64,000 nt of DNA from Planctomycetota bacterium (GTDB lineage: Bacteria; Planctomycetota; UBA1135; GCA-002686595), in the NCBI GenBank assembly GCA_016795325.1, contig JAEUHY010000063.1, positions 1 through 64,000 of the forward strand, read 5' to 3'. Shown one piece after another: positions 27,283-35,133 of this stretch. The notes under the pieces are model-generated. The model saw nothing but the letters and a program-made list of their open reading frames with translations. It made no database searches and was not told where the DNA came from. The number at the start of each line of letters is the position of its first letter. The stretch's first letter is position 1. The translations under genes and the position numbers were made by a program.

Positions 27283-27642
27283 TCAGAACGACACGCAGGG
27301 CGAGCCGCCGGCGAGGAACTCGACCAGCTTGGCCCCGCCGACGATCGTCGCGCCCGCGACGAGCTTGGTCTCATCGAGCCCGCGCTTCTTGAAGCACGGC
27401 GAGCACACGTAGATCTTCCCGCCTGCGGCCACGAACTTCGCCATCAGCTCGGCGAGCGGCGCGAAACCCTCTTCGCGGATGTCGTCGGCGAAGCCCGGCG
27501 TCGCGAGGCGCACGCCCTCGATGCTCAAGAACACCATCGTTTCCTGCTCGGAACCGACGGCGGCGTTGGCGACGACGAAGGCCACGGTGGCCTTGTCGCG
27601 GTTGTCCTTCGAGCAGGTCAGCGAAACGCAGAAACGGCCCAT
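27283..27642 (-). CDS. DsrE/DsrF-like sulfur-carrier protein
   Basis: This 119-residue protein has the DsrE fold pattern: FCVSLTCSKDN near the start, a middle ATPGFADDIREEGF, and IYVCSPCFKKRGL with Cys80 and Cys83. The CxxC position matches where DsrE-type proteins carry persulfide. It lies 13 bases before the MetE fusion and 2 bases after the TusA-like gene, so it is the middle gene of a three-gene operon. It may pass sulfur or bind the TusA-like domain of the fusion. That role is an inference from the operon. Confidence 0.8.
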   Translation of the reverse strand: MGRFCVSLTCSKDNRDKATVAFVVANAAVGSEQETMVFLSIEGVRLATPGFADDIREEGFAPLAELMAKFVAAGGKIYVCSPCFKKRGLDETKLVAGATIVGGAKLVEFLAGGSPCVSF

Positions 27643-27644
27643 GA

Positions 27645-27887
27645 TCAGTGCTCCTTGCGGCGGATGAAGTAGTGGGGATGGTCGTGTGCGACCAGCGTGT
27701 GGCCGGTCAGGCCGCACCACGCCGGCAGGTCCTCGAGCGCGCCGGGGTCACGCGCCACCAAGTGCAGCACGCTGCGCGGCGCCATCGCGCGCACACGCAG
27801 GCTGAGCTCGATGACGAGTTCGCCGCAGCCCATGTCGCCAGCGTCCCACGCAGCGTCGGCGTGCAGCGGTTCGGACGGCGCGGTCAT
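27645..27887 (-). CDS. TusA-like sulfurtransferase, small
   Basis: From ATG 27887 it has 80 residues, the size of TusA. It aligns with TusA along its length: DMGCGELVIELSLRVRAM, then LHLVARDPGALEDLPAWC, then HTLVAHDHPHYFIRRK. In E. coli TusA the active motif is CPEP; here the Cys is kept but the first Pro is Gly (CGEL). It is the first gene of the operon and resembles the N-terminal domain of the MetE fusion downstream. TusA relays persulfide sulfur between proteins in the cytoplasm. Confidence 0.75.
   Translation of the reverse strand: MTAPSEPLHADAAWDAGDMGCGELVIELSLRVRAMAPRSVLHLVARDPGALEDLPAWCGLTGHTLVAHDHPHYFIRRKEH
27651..27656 (-). promoter_or_regulatory. Shine-Dalgarno of the DsrE-like gene inside tusA-like
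   Basis: AAGGAG, formed by the Lys-Glu codons near the 3' end of the TusA-like gene, lies 8 bases before ATG 27642. It supports that start and suggests coupled translation of the two genes. Confidence 0.6.
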
Positions 27888-28274
27888 GCTCGCGCTGAGG
27901 TTAGCAAGCCGAACGGCGGCCGGATCGCGCGGCCCGACTTCGGCGCAATTCGAGGCGCTGTCAGGCGACACTGGCGCGCGTGCGCGCCGCCGACCGTCGA
28001 GCGCGGTCCAGATCTTTCGAGTTCCAACCTTGCGGCCGCGAGAACCTGCGCACAGGCTGGCGGCGCGTGCAGCGAAGAAGCGACCTTTTCAGCCCGACGT
28101 GACGGGCCATCCCGCGGACCCATGGGTGCTCCCCTTGCGTCGCCGGAAGAGCGGTCGCTTCTTCCATCGCATCACTCTCGACCGAGAGCTGATCGAACGG
28201 CTGCGCGCGCGGGGCGTCCAACGCCGGCGACGGCTGGGTCCGGTCCCACCGACCCCAACCCTCTCTCCCACCCC
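27888..28274. other. Divergent intergenic region of the sulfur operon and the porin
   Basis: These 387 bases separate the TusA-like start (27887, minus) from the porin start (28275, plus). No credible ORF or RNA structure was recognised. No cobalamin or SAM riboswitch core was identified by eye upstream of the sulfur operon. Confidence 0.4.
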
Positions 28275-29576
28275 ATGCACACGCAGCGTTTGACAGCGCT
28301 CGCACTGGCGGCGGCGTTCCTCAGCGGACACGCCTGGGCGCAGTGCGGCTTCCAAAGCGGCACTCCGCAGTGCTTCAGCTTCGCGCCTCCGCCGCCCCAG
28401 GCGGGCAACATCGGCGAGGACCTGATCCTCGTCTCCGACAAGCTCGCGATCTCGGGCGATATCCGCATGCGCACCCGCAACGCGTGGGCGCCGAGCAGCG
28501 GCAACTACACCCCGACCTCGGCCAACCCCGCGGCAGGCGTGGGTGACCAGATCTCGAGCCGCGTGCGCCTGAACTTCGACTTCAAGGTCAACGAGAAGGT
28601 CAGCGCCTTCGCGCAGTTCAATTTCTCCGAGGTCTTCCCGGGCGGCGACGCGTACTCCGACGCCGACCCCAACGGCGACACCAACGACTTCGACGGCATC
28701 GCGCAGGCTTACATGGTCACGCGCGACCTGCTCGGGCTGGACGAGACCTTCCGCGCCGGACGCAGCTACTTCGCGCTCGCGTCGGGCCTGGTCTACGGCT
28801 CGTGCGACTTCTTGCAGTTCCCGGCGTCGGGCACCGGCATGTGGCTCTCGCGCGAGTTCGGGCCGGTGCGCGTCGAGCTCTTCGGCATCGACAACAACGG
28901 CACGATCACCACCAACGGGCTCGGCAACGACATCGCGGACGGCCAACGCTTCGTCGGCGGCACCAGCCGCATCGACCTGGGCAACGAGTACTTCTCCGCG
29001 ATCGAGGCCTACACCCTGTTCGGCACCGGCGACGGCGACAAGTTCGACCCGACGCAGGGCAATCCGGACTTCACGGATGACTCGTGGTTCGGCATCGCCG
29101 GCATGGGCAAGCTCGACCGCTTCACCTGGAACGCCGAGGTCGCGCAGCGCAACGACGACGTGCCCACGGGCAGCGACACGACCTTCGTCGGCTACCGCAC
29201 GAACGTGCTCGCGGACACCGCGGATCTCACCGGCGACATCCTGCACCGCGTGCGCTACACGCGCACCGACGCCGAGGGTCGTCTGCACATCAATCCGGGC
29301 GACTTCAACAGCGCCGGCTTGCTGCACCAGTACGGCGGCGCCTGGCGCTCGGACCTCTCGACGGATCAGCTGGGCTTCACCTTCAAGCCGGCCGAGAACT
29401 GGACCGTGGACCTCGCCTACCTGTACCTCGACTCGACGATCCAGTCGGGCGGAAGCCACGAGGTCGACCTGATGGTCGCGGTGACGCTGCTCGACGGCGC
29501 GCACGCCTGGGTCGGCTACGGGCGCGACGAGGACGACCGCGAAGTGTTGTTCACGCAGTTGACGGTCTTCTTCTGA
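28275..29576 (+). CDS. Outer-membrane porin-like beta-barrel
   Basis: From ATG 28275 it has 433 residues. A signal peptide (1-22, ending HAWA) is followed by a short linker with a Pro run and then alternating beta strands such as SGDIRMRTRNAW, VRLNFDFKVNEKVSAFAQ and NWTVDLAYLYLDS. The C-terminus ends in TVFF, an aromatic end typical of outer-membrane proteins assembled by BamA. Many Gly/Asp turns fit a 16- or 18-strand porin of the alginate-export or OprP type. The substrate cannot be predicted. A hairpin after the stop may terminate the transcript. Confidence 0.85.
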   Translation: MHTQRLTALALAAAFLSGHAWAQCGFQSGTPQCFSFAPPPPQAGNIGEDLILVSDKLAISGDIRMRTRNAWAPSSGNYTPTSANPAAGVGDQISSRVRLNFDFKVNEKVSAFAQFNFSEVFPGGDAYSDADPNGDTNDFDGIAQAYMVTRDLLGLDETFRAGRSYFALASGLVYGSCDFLQFPASGTGMWLSREFGPVRVELFGIDNNGTITTNGLGNDIADGQRFVGGTSRIDLGNEYFSAIEAYTLFGTGDGDKFDPTQGNPDFTDDSWFGIAGMGKLDRFTWNAEVAQRNDDVPTGSDTTFVGYRTNVLADTADLTGDILHRVRYTRTDAEGRLHINPGDFNSAGLLHQYGGAWRSDLSTDQLGFTFKPAENWTVDLAYLYLDSTIQSGGSHEVDLMVAVTLLDGAHAWVGYGRDEDDREVLFTQLTVFF

Positions 29577-29587
29577 GAGAGACGGCC

Positions 29588-29621
29588 GCCGGCGCTCGCG
29601 AACCAGAGCGCGAACGCCGGC
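29588..29621. terminator. Hairpin after the porin gene
   Basis: The 13-bp arms at 29588-29600 and 29609-29621 pair at 12 positions with an 8-base loop, 11 bases after the porin stop. No T-run follows, so it is terminator-like only. Confidence 0.4.
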
Positions 29622-29713
29622 AAGCCGCAGGGATGCGGCGCGAGGACCGAACGCGCGTGTGCGACGTGCGAGCACGTTGCACACGCGCATGGCCGCGGTT
29701 CGAATGGCGTGTG

Positions 29714-32700
29714 ATGGAAAACGAGGCGCTGCGGGGCCCCGATGCGCCGCGCACGCCGTGGGAAGACGGCGAGCAGCGTTGGGGCGAGATCGTGTTCGCC
29801 GCCCTCGAGGCCAGCGGGCCGGATCCGAGCGTCGATCAGTTGCTGCGCGTGCGCGCCTTGCGCGGCGGAAGCGCCGCCGAAGCGCTGGAGCTCGACGTCG
29901 GCGCCGACCGGCGCTCCACCTGGGCCCAACTCGAGCGCTTCGCCGCCGGTGCGCTGCTCGTGACGGCCTCGAGCGAGGAGTTCGAAGCCTGGGCGCTGCA
30001 CCTGCGCGAACGTGGCGCTGAACCGCTCCGCGCGCTGGGCCTCGACGAGCTTGAGGCGCTGCTGTTCCCGCAGCGCGCCAAGCCTCGCCCGCGGCGCCTC
30101 GACGCACCCGACGATGTGCGCGCGGCCGCCGAGCAGCTCGTCGAGCGCTTCGAGCGCCTCGCGCCGGAAGTTCGGTCGCTGTGCGCGGCGGGCTGGACTT
30201 CGGCGTGGCGCCGCTGGACCGAGAGCGCGCCTTCGTCTGCCGTCGCTCTCGCACGCGCCGCGTCGCTCGTGCAGCGCGCCCCCGAGTGGCGCAGCGCATC
30301 GTCCATGGGCTCGGAGTCGCTCGCCAACGCGCTGGGGCGCGATCCCGAGCACTCCGACGTGCTGCTCGCCGCCTTCGCCGAAACCCTGCGGCCGCGTTGG
30401 GCCGAACTCGGCGCGCAGTGGCGCACGTTGCCCACCGTGCCGGTGTCGAACGAGTCGATCGCGCCGCTCTCGAGCGAGGATCTCGAGCGCATCGACGAAC
30501 TCTTCGAGCAGCGCCTCCCCGCGCTGTTCGCCCGGCCCGACGGCGCGCCTTCGTACCGCAAGGGCCAACACGACGTCGCACGGCAGGTCGCGCGCTCGTT
30601 CGCCGCGCGGCAACTGCTGCTCGTGCACGCGCCCACCGGCACCGGCAAGACACTTTCGTACCTCGTGCCTGCGTTGCTCTGGTCGCTGCGCAACAACGTG
30701 CGCGTCGCGATTTCGACCTACACCAAGGCGCTCCAGGACCAGGCGCTCGACTCGGAAGCGCCGCGCGCGCTCGCCGCACTCGCGTCGATCGGCGTGGAGC
30801 AGGTTCCGCGCATCACGCTGCTCAAGGGTCGCGACAACTACGTGTGCTGGCGGGCGGTCAAGCTGCACACGCCGAGCGAGAGCGACAGCGGCGAAGCGTG
30901 GCTCGCGTTCACAAGCCTGGCGCTGTTCGCGGCCCAGGACGAGAACGGCGACCTCGATCGTTTTCCGCTGCGCTGCCCGTTGCGCCTGGGCGGTCAGGCA
31001 GCTGCGAGCTACGTGCGCGAGCTCGACAGCCTGGTCCGCGCCACACACGCGGACCTGGGCTGTTGTTCGGCGCGCGCCGACCGCGACACGTGCGCCGCGG
31101 AGGTCTCGCGCCTGCGCGCCGAACGCAGTCACTTGCTCATCACCAACCACGCTTTCGCGCTCGTGCGCCAGGCGATGTTCAAGCACGCGATCTTCGACGA
31201 ATGCGAGCACCTGCACGACCAGTGCGGCGGCGCGTGGAGCTTCAAGCTCACGCTGGGCGAGGTGCGCGAGCACTTGACGCGCCTGCGGCAGCCGGGGCGC
31301 ACGAACTCGCGCGCCACGCTCGATCGGCTCGAGCGTTTCGCGATCCAGAGTGAAGAGCTGAGCGCGCGCTGCCAGGCGGCAGTCGGCGCGTGGTTCAAGG
31401 CTTGGGCCGCGCTCGAGCAACTGCAGACGTCGGTCGAAGGCTTCAAATCGTGGCGCGAGGAGCAACGCCGCAGGCGCGAGGCGCGCGACGAACATTCGCT
31501 GCTGCGCGAGTACTTCGGCGCGCTCGAGAACGTTTCGAGCGACAAGCCGCCGAGCGAGGCCGCGCGCGGAGCGGACGCGCTGCTGCGCGCCAAGAGCGAG
31601 CTGCTCGCGGCCGCGGCGGCGCTGGATTCGGAGTTGAGCCAGATCACCGGGCTGCTGTCGGACGTGCGCGCCCCGGGCATCGCCAAGTTGCGCCGCTCGC
31701 TCGAGCTCGCGCGTGGCGATTTGTTCGAATGGCGCGAACCGCTCGAGAACTTCGCGCCGACGGTCGACGGCGCACCGCGGTTCGCGAAGGAGCGCTTCTA
31801 CGACGTCGAGCTCGACGCGCGCGGACAAGATCTGCTCGCGGCGCGCGTGCTGCTCCCCAACGAGCTGCTAGGCCGCAACTACTACCCGGCGCTCGACGGC
31901 GCCGTGCTCATTTCGGCGACGACTTGGCTGCGCGGCGGTTTCGAAGCGGCGATGGGCTACCTCGGACTCGACCGCGCGCGCGAGCCGCTCGAGGACGAGG
32001 TGCGTCCGCCCAGCGAGGTGATCACGTTCCGCGCCGAAGACCCGTTCGACTACTCGCGCGTGCTCGTCGGCGTGCCCAACGATCCGCCGGATGTCGCGGG
32101 CGCGCGCAACGACTTCCAAGGTTACGTGCGGCGCTTCATCGCCCACCTCGGCGAACGCACGCGCGGCCGCATGCTCGCGCTGTTCACCAATGCCGACGAA
32201 GCGCGGCGCACGGGCGAAGAGCTCGTCGGCTTCTTCCGCACGCGCGGCATTCCGCTGTGGTTCCAGGGCATGGCCGGCGTGCGGAAAGAGGAGCTCCCCG
32301 ACCTGTTCCGCGCGCGGCCCAATTCGGTGCTGCTGGGCGTCGACACGTTCTGGTACGGCGCGGATTTCCCGGGGGAAACGCTCGAGTACCTGGTCATCGT
32401 CAAACTGCCCTACGGCGTGCCCGACCGTTACCACCACGCGCAGTGCGCGGCGCTCGGCCAGAGCGAACAGCGCCGACGCATCTACTTGCCGCGTGCGCTC
32501 TCGAAATTCCGCCAGGGTTTCGGGCGCCTGATGCGGCGCGAGAGCGACCGCGGCTGCGTGTTCGTGCTCGACCGGCGCATCCTGGTCGGCGCGAACAAGC
32601 TGTTCCTGGGCGAGTTGCCGGTCGACTCGCAGCTGGGGCGCAGCGGCGAGGAGGATTGGCGCCGCGGCGGCGCGCGGCTGGTGGTCGAGAGCACCGACCG

Positions 32701-32830
32701 CGTGCTCGAAGCCGCGTACGAGCACATGCATCTGGGCCCCACGTTGCGCCAGCGCGGCCTCGACACGCCCTTCGCCGAACACGGTCCCGCGCCGGAGCTG
32801 CGCGTCGAGCCCGACGATCTCGCCTTTTGA
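29714..32830 (+). CDS. DinG/XPD-type superfamily 2 helicase
   Basis: From ATG 29714 (GTG 29711 is adjacent) it has 1038 residues. The first ~280 residues are an extension of unknown fold. Then come the motifs: Q-like SYRKGQHDVAR, Walker A HAPTGTGKTLSY, and Cys residues in YVCW, LRCP and LGCCSARADRDTC that could hold the Fe-S cluster of this family. They are followed by LLITNHAF, the DEAH-like FDECEH, VLISATT, GVDTFWYGADFPG and QGFGRLMRRESDRG. It should be an ATP-dependent 5'-3' DNA helicase in repair. The gene continues directly into the glycosyltransferase (36 bases apart) on the same strand. Confidence 0.85.
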   Translation: MENEALRGPDAPRTPWEDGEQRWGEIVFAALEASGPDPSVDQLLRVRALRGGSAAEALELDVGADRRSTWAQLERFAAGALLVTASSEEFEAWALHLRERGAEPLRALGLDELEALLFPQRAKPRPRRLDAPDDVRAAAEQLVERFERLAPEVRSLCAAGWTSAWRRWTESAPSSAVALARAASLVQRAPEWRSASSMGSESLANALGRDPEHSDVLLAAFAETLRPRWAELGAQWRTLPTVPVSNESIAPLSSEDLERIDELFEQRLPALFARPDGAPSYRKGQHDVARQVARSFAARQLLLVHAPTGTGKTLSYLVPALLWSLRNNVRVAISTYTKALQDQALDSEAPRALAALASIGVEQVPRITLLKGRDNYVCWRAVKLHTPSESDSGEAWLAFTSLALFAAQDENGDLDRFPLRCPLRLGGQAAASYVRELDSLVRATHADLGCCSARADRDTCAAEVSRLRAERSHLLITNHAFALVRQAMFKHAIFDECEHLHDQCGGAWSFKLTLGEVREHLTRLRQPGRTNSRATLDRLERFAIQSEELSARCQAAVGAWFKAWAALEQLQTSVEGFKSWREEQRRRREARDEHSLLREYFGALENVSSDKPPSEAARGADALLRAKSELLAAAAALDSELSQITGLLSDVRAPGIAKLRRSLELARGDLFEWREPLENFAPTVDGAPRFAKERFYDVELDARGQDLLAARVLLPNELLGRNYYPALDGAVLISATTWLRGGFEAAMGYLGLDRAREPLEDEVRPPSEVITFRAEDPFDYSRVLVGVPNDPPDVAGARNDFQGYVRRFIAHLGERTRGRMLALFTNADEARRTGEELVGFFRTRGIPLWFQGMAGVRKEELPDLFRARPNSVLLGVDTFWYGADFPGETLEYLVIVKLPYGVPDRYHHAQCAALGQSEQRRRIYLPRALSKFRQGFGRLMRRESDRGCVFVLDRRILVGANKLFLGELPVDSQLGRSGEEDWRRGGARLVVESTDRVLEAAYEHMHLGPTLRQRGLDTPFAEHGPAPELRVEPDDLAF

Positions 32831-32866
32831 TTCCGCGCCGCGCGCTGCGTAGCGTCTGCGCGACTC

Positions 32867-34045
32867 GTGCGCATCCTGTTCCTCTCCCAGCGTGTCCCCT
32901 ATCCGCCCAACCGCGGGGACAAGATCACCACCTGGCGGCTGGTCGAGCGCATGAAGCGCCGCCACGAGGTGCGTTGCGTGGCCTTCGCGCACGACGACGC
33001 CGATGTGCAGGCCGCCGCGGAACTGACGCGGCTGGGCGCGCCGACGACGGCGTTGCGCATCGACCTGCGCCGCACGAAACTCGCGTCGTTGCCGCTGCTC
33101 TTGACCGGCAAACCGCTCACGCTCGGCGCGTACGGCTCGCGCGAACTGCAACGTGTCGTCGACGAGCTCGCACCGAGTTGTCAGGTCGGTTACGCGTACT
33201 CCTCGTCGATGGGCGCGTTCCTCGAGCCGCACACGCGCCTCAAGCGCGTGATGCACTTCGCCGAGCTCGACTCCGACAAGTGGCGCCAATACGCCGAGCG
33301 CTCGAAGTGGCCGATGAGCTGGGTGTACGCGCGCGAGCACAAGACGCTGCTCGAGTTCGAACGCCGCATCGCCGCCAGCTTCGACGAAAACGTGCTCTGC
33401 ACGCCGCTCGAACAGCAGGTCTTCGAGCGCGAGATCCCCGGCCCGCGCTCACTCGTGCTGCGCAACGGCGTCGACCTCGCGCACTACCAGCCCAAACCCG
33501 ACCTCGCCGAACCCGAGCACCTCGTGTTCGTCGGCGTGATGGACTACCTGCCGAACATCGACGGCTGCGTGTGGTTCGTGAACGAGATCCTCCCGCGCCT
33601 GCGCGCCAAACGGCCCGGCGTGCGCTTCACGATCGTCGGCTCGCGGCCCACCGACGAGGTCAAGGCGCTCGCCTCGCACGCCGGCGTCACAGTCACCGGC
33701 TTCGTCGACGATCCGCGCGAATTCCTCGCGCGCGCCGCAGTTTCCCTCGCCCCGCTGCGCATCGCGCGCGGCATCCAGAACAAGGTCCTCGAAGGCCTCG
33801 CCATGGGCCTGCCCGTCGTCGGCACGACCTCCGCGACGCAGGGCGTCGAAGGCGAAGCGGGCCGCGACTTCCTGCTCGCCAACACCGTCGACGAACAAGT
33901 CGCCGCGATCGAACGCCTGCTCGCCGACCCTCCGTTCGCGCGCGCCCTCGGCCGCCGCGGCCGCCAGTTCGTCGAAGAGAAGTACGACTGGGAGCGTGTG
34001 TTCGATCCGCTCGACACGTTGCTCGCGCGCTTCGAGCGCGGCTGA
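32867..34045 (+). CDS. TIGR03087-type glycosyltransferase (PEP-CTERM/EpsH-associated)
   Basis: The GTG start at 32867 gives 392 residues, full length for a GT4 enzyme. It begins RILFLSQRVPYPPNRGDK, then has FAELDSDKWRQYAERSKWP and LRNGVD, and the retaining GT4 block LRIARGIQNKVLEGLAMG. This is the pattern of the TIGR03087 sugar transferases linked to EpsH/PEP-CTERM systems. It transfers sugar in exopolysaccharide or glycan assembly at the inner-membrane face. The last 34 codons are repeated twice downstream, at 34973 and 36493, with mostly synonymous changes. It is probably co-transcribed with the helicase. Confidence 0.9.
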   Translation: MRILFLSQRVPYPPNRGDKITTWRLVERMKRRHEVRCVAFAHDDADVQAAAELTRLGAPTTALRIDLRRTKLASLPLLLTGKPLTLGAYGSRELQRVVDELAPSCQVGYAYSSSMGAFLEPHTRLKRVMHFAELDSDKWRQYAERSKWPMSWVYAREHKTLLEFERRIAASFDENVLCTPLEQQVFEREIPGPRSLVLRNGVDLAHYQPKPDLAEPEHLVFVGVMDYLPNIDGCVWFVNEILPRLRAKRPGVRFTIVGSRPTDEVKALASHAGVTVTGFVDDPREFLARAAVSLAPLRIARGIQNKVLEGLAMGLPVVGTTSATQGVEGEAGRDFLLANTVDEQVAAIERLLADPPFARALGRRGRQFVEEKYDWERVFDPLDTLLARFERG

Positions 34046-34048
34046 GCG
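33945..34048 (+). repeat. Glycosyltransferase 3'-end repeat, copy 1 (in gene)
   Basis: These 104 bases hold the last codons of the glycosyltransferase, its stop, and three bases after. Copies 2 (34973-35076) and 3 (36493-36596) have the same length with no gaps. All three differ at six sites in total, five of them synonymous in the glycosyltransferase frame. Confidence 0.85.
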
Positions 34049-34214
34049 CGCCTGGCGCAACTGCTACCCAGCGTTCGCCAACGGATGCCCGCCAAGTTCG
34101 GCGCGGGAGCGGCGCCGCGGACCGCGTCAACCCGCAGCTCTGGTGTGGTTGCGCAAACGAATGCGCGCGTTGGGTAGTCGCGGGCGTTGCCGCACGAAGA
34201 CCATGAAGCGCCCC

Positions 34215-34233
34215 GATACGGTTGAACCGTATC
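34215..34233 (-). terminator. Palindrome downstream of the 34274 gene
   Basis: A 19-base palindrome with 9-bp arms lies 41 bases past the stop of the minus-strand gene at 34274-34708. No T-run follows. It may mark the end of that transcript. Confidence 0.3.
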
Positions 34234-34273
34234 CCCACTCCGCGACTCCTGTGCGCGCCTCAGTGTCGAGGCT

Positions 34274-34708
34274 TCAGGGTCGCTGAACAACAATCACGGC
34301 GGTTTGGGCCGGAGCAACGACGTCGACGCCTGTGTGTTGAACGACGGTAGCTTCGAGTTCGGGCAGTCTCTCAGGCCCCACCTTCGCGACCCTCAACTTG
34401 TAGGTTCTCCCGGGAACGCCGTAGAACGAGAAGCGACCAGCTGCATCTGCCACCAAGTGCATTCCCTCACTTGCGCCCAGAAGCCCGCGCCACTCGACGT
34501 CCACCTGCGCGTGCTCACATGGCCGCCCCGCCTCGTCCACGACAACGCACTCGACGTTCGGACTGGGCCGCGGAGCGCGGCCCACGCCTGAGGCCTCGCG
34601 ACCGCCCAAGGAGGCGGCGATCGCAACGAAGACAAGCGCCAGAACGGCGGCCATCAAGACCACCGTCGGGACCGAACCGAGCGAGTTCAACGATGTCCCA
34701 CTCACCAC
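34274..34708 (-). CDS. Single-TM protein with a carboxypeptidase-regulatory-like domain
   Basis: The GTG start at 34708 gives 144 residues. A transmembrane segment lies at about 14-35 (VPTVVLMAAVLALVFVA). An exported Ig-like domain at about 50-144 follows (VVVDEAGRPCEHAQVDVEW, ADAAGRFSFYGVPGRTYKL), the CarboxypepD_reg pattern. It is the first of two cargo genes between copies of the glycosyltransferase 3' end and is on the opposite strand. It has no signature of a transposase or recombinase. Function is unknown. Confidence 0.7.
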   Translation of the reverse strand: MVSGTSLNSLGSVPTVVLMAAVLALVFVAIAASLGGREASGVGRAPRPSPNVECVVVDEAGRPCEHAQVDVEWRGLLGASEGMHLVADAAGRFSFYGVPGRTYKLRVAKVGPERLPELEATVVQHTGVDVVAPAQTAVIVVQRP

Positions 34709-34972
34709 AGCAAGCCATCAGCGCGTCCGTCCCGCCCTTCGATAGGCCGAGCACCCCACCAAACTCGACACCGCCTGCGGAGATCTTGACGGACTTCAGT
34801 CCGGACGTGGTACCCCAGAAGAGCTGACACACGCAACAGTTCTGCTTGGTCTCGCACACGATTTTCGACACGGCGTGCTCGGCGACTTCGCTGTCGAGGC
34901 CCACCTTTCGGTCGAGGCTCTCACTGCAGATCAGACCGTCATCACGGGGCGGATCGTCGTCAAGCGCGCACT
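34709..34972 (-). other. Upstream part of the first cargo segment, possible short ORF
   Basis: This 264-base stretch has lower GC than its surroundings. On the minus strand a frame is open from inside copy 2 (35081) through to 34515, with a Cys-rich middle (CETKQNCCVCQLFW near 34850), but it has no clear start and overlaps the 34274 gene. It could be a decayed gene. No known family was recognised. Confidence 0.3.
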
Positions 34973-35076
34973 CCCTCGGCCGCCGCGGCCGCCAGTTCGT
35001 CGAGGAGAAGTACGACTGGGAGCGCGTGTTCGATCCGCTCGATGCGTTGCTCGCGCGCTTCGAGCGCGGCTGAGCG
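34973..35076 (+). repeat. Glycosyltransferase 3'-end repeat, copy 2 (orphan)
   Basis: This is a 104-base match to 33945-34048 with four differences, of which only Thr to Ala changes the protein. The reading frame and its TGA stop are intact but no full gene precedes it. Bases on both sides are unrelated to the flanks of copy 1. Confidence 0.85.
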
Positions 35077-35133
35077 GCCAAGTTGCTCGCGTCCGTGCAA
35101 GGTCTGGCTCACACGCGACTGCGCACCCGGCCT

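Noticed and set aside
27888..28274. Cobalamin or SAM riboswitch upstream of the TusA-DsrE-MetE operon
   Set aside because: Looked for because of the methionine synthase. No B12-box-like or SAM-type core could be read with confidence. A covariance search (Infernal/Rfam) would decide it.
29084..29713. Much longer N-terminus of the helicase
   Set aside because: The open frame overlaps the porin gene; the residues have the composition of a frame-shifted shadow.
34515..35081. 188-residue minus-strand gene overlapping repeat copy 2 and the first cargo gene
   Set aside because: Its first part is antisense to the 3'-end repeat and its last part overlaps the better-supported cargo gene. No start or homology supports the whole frame.
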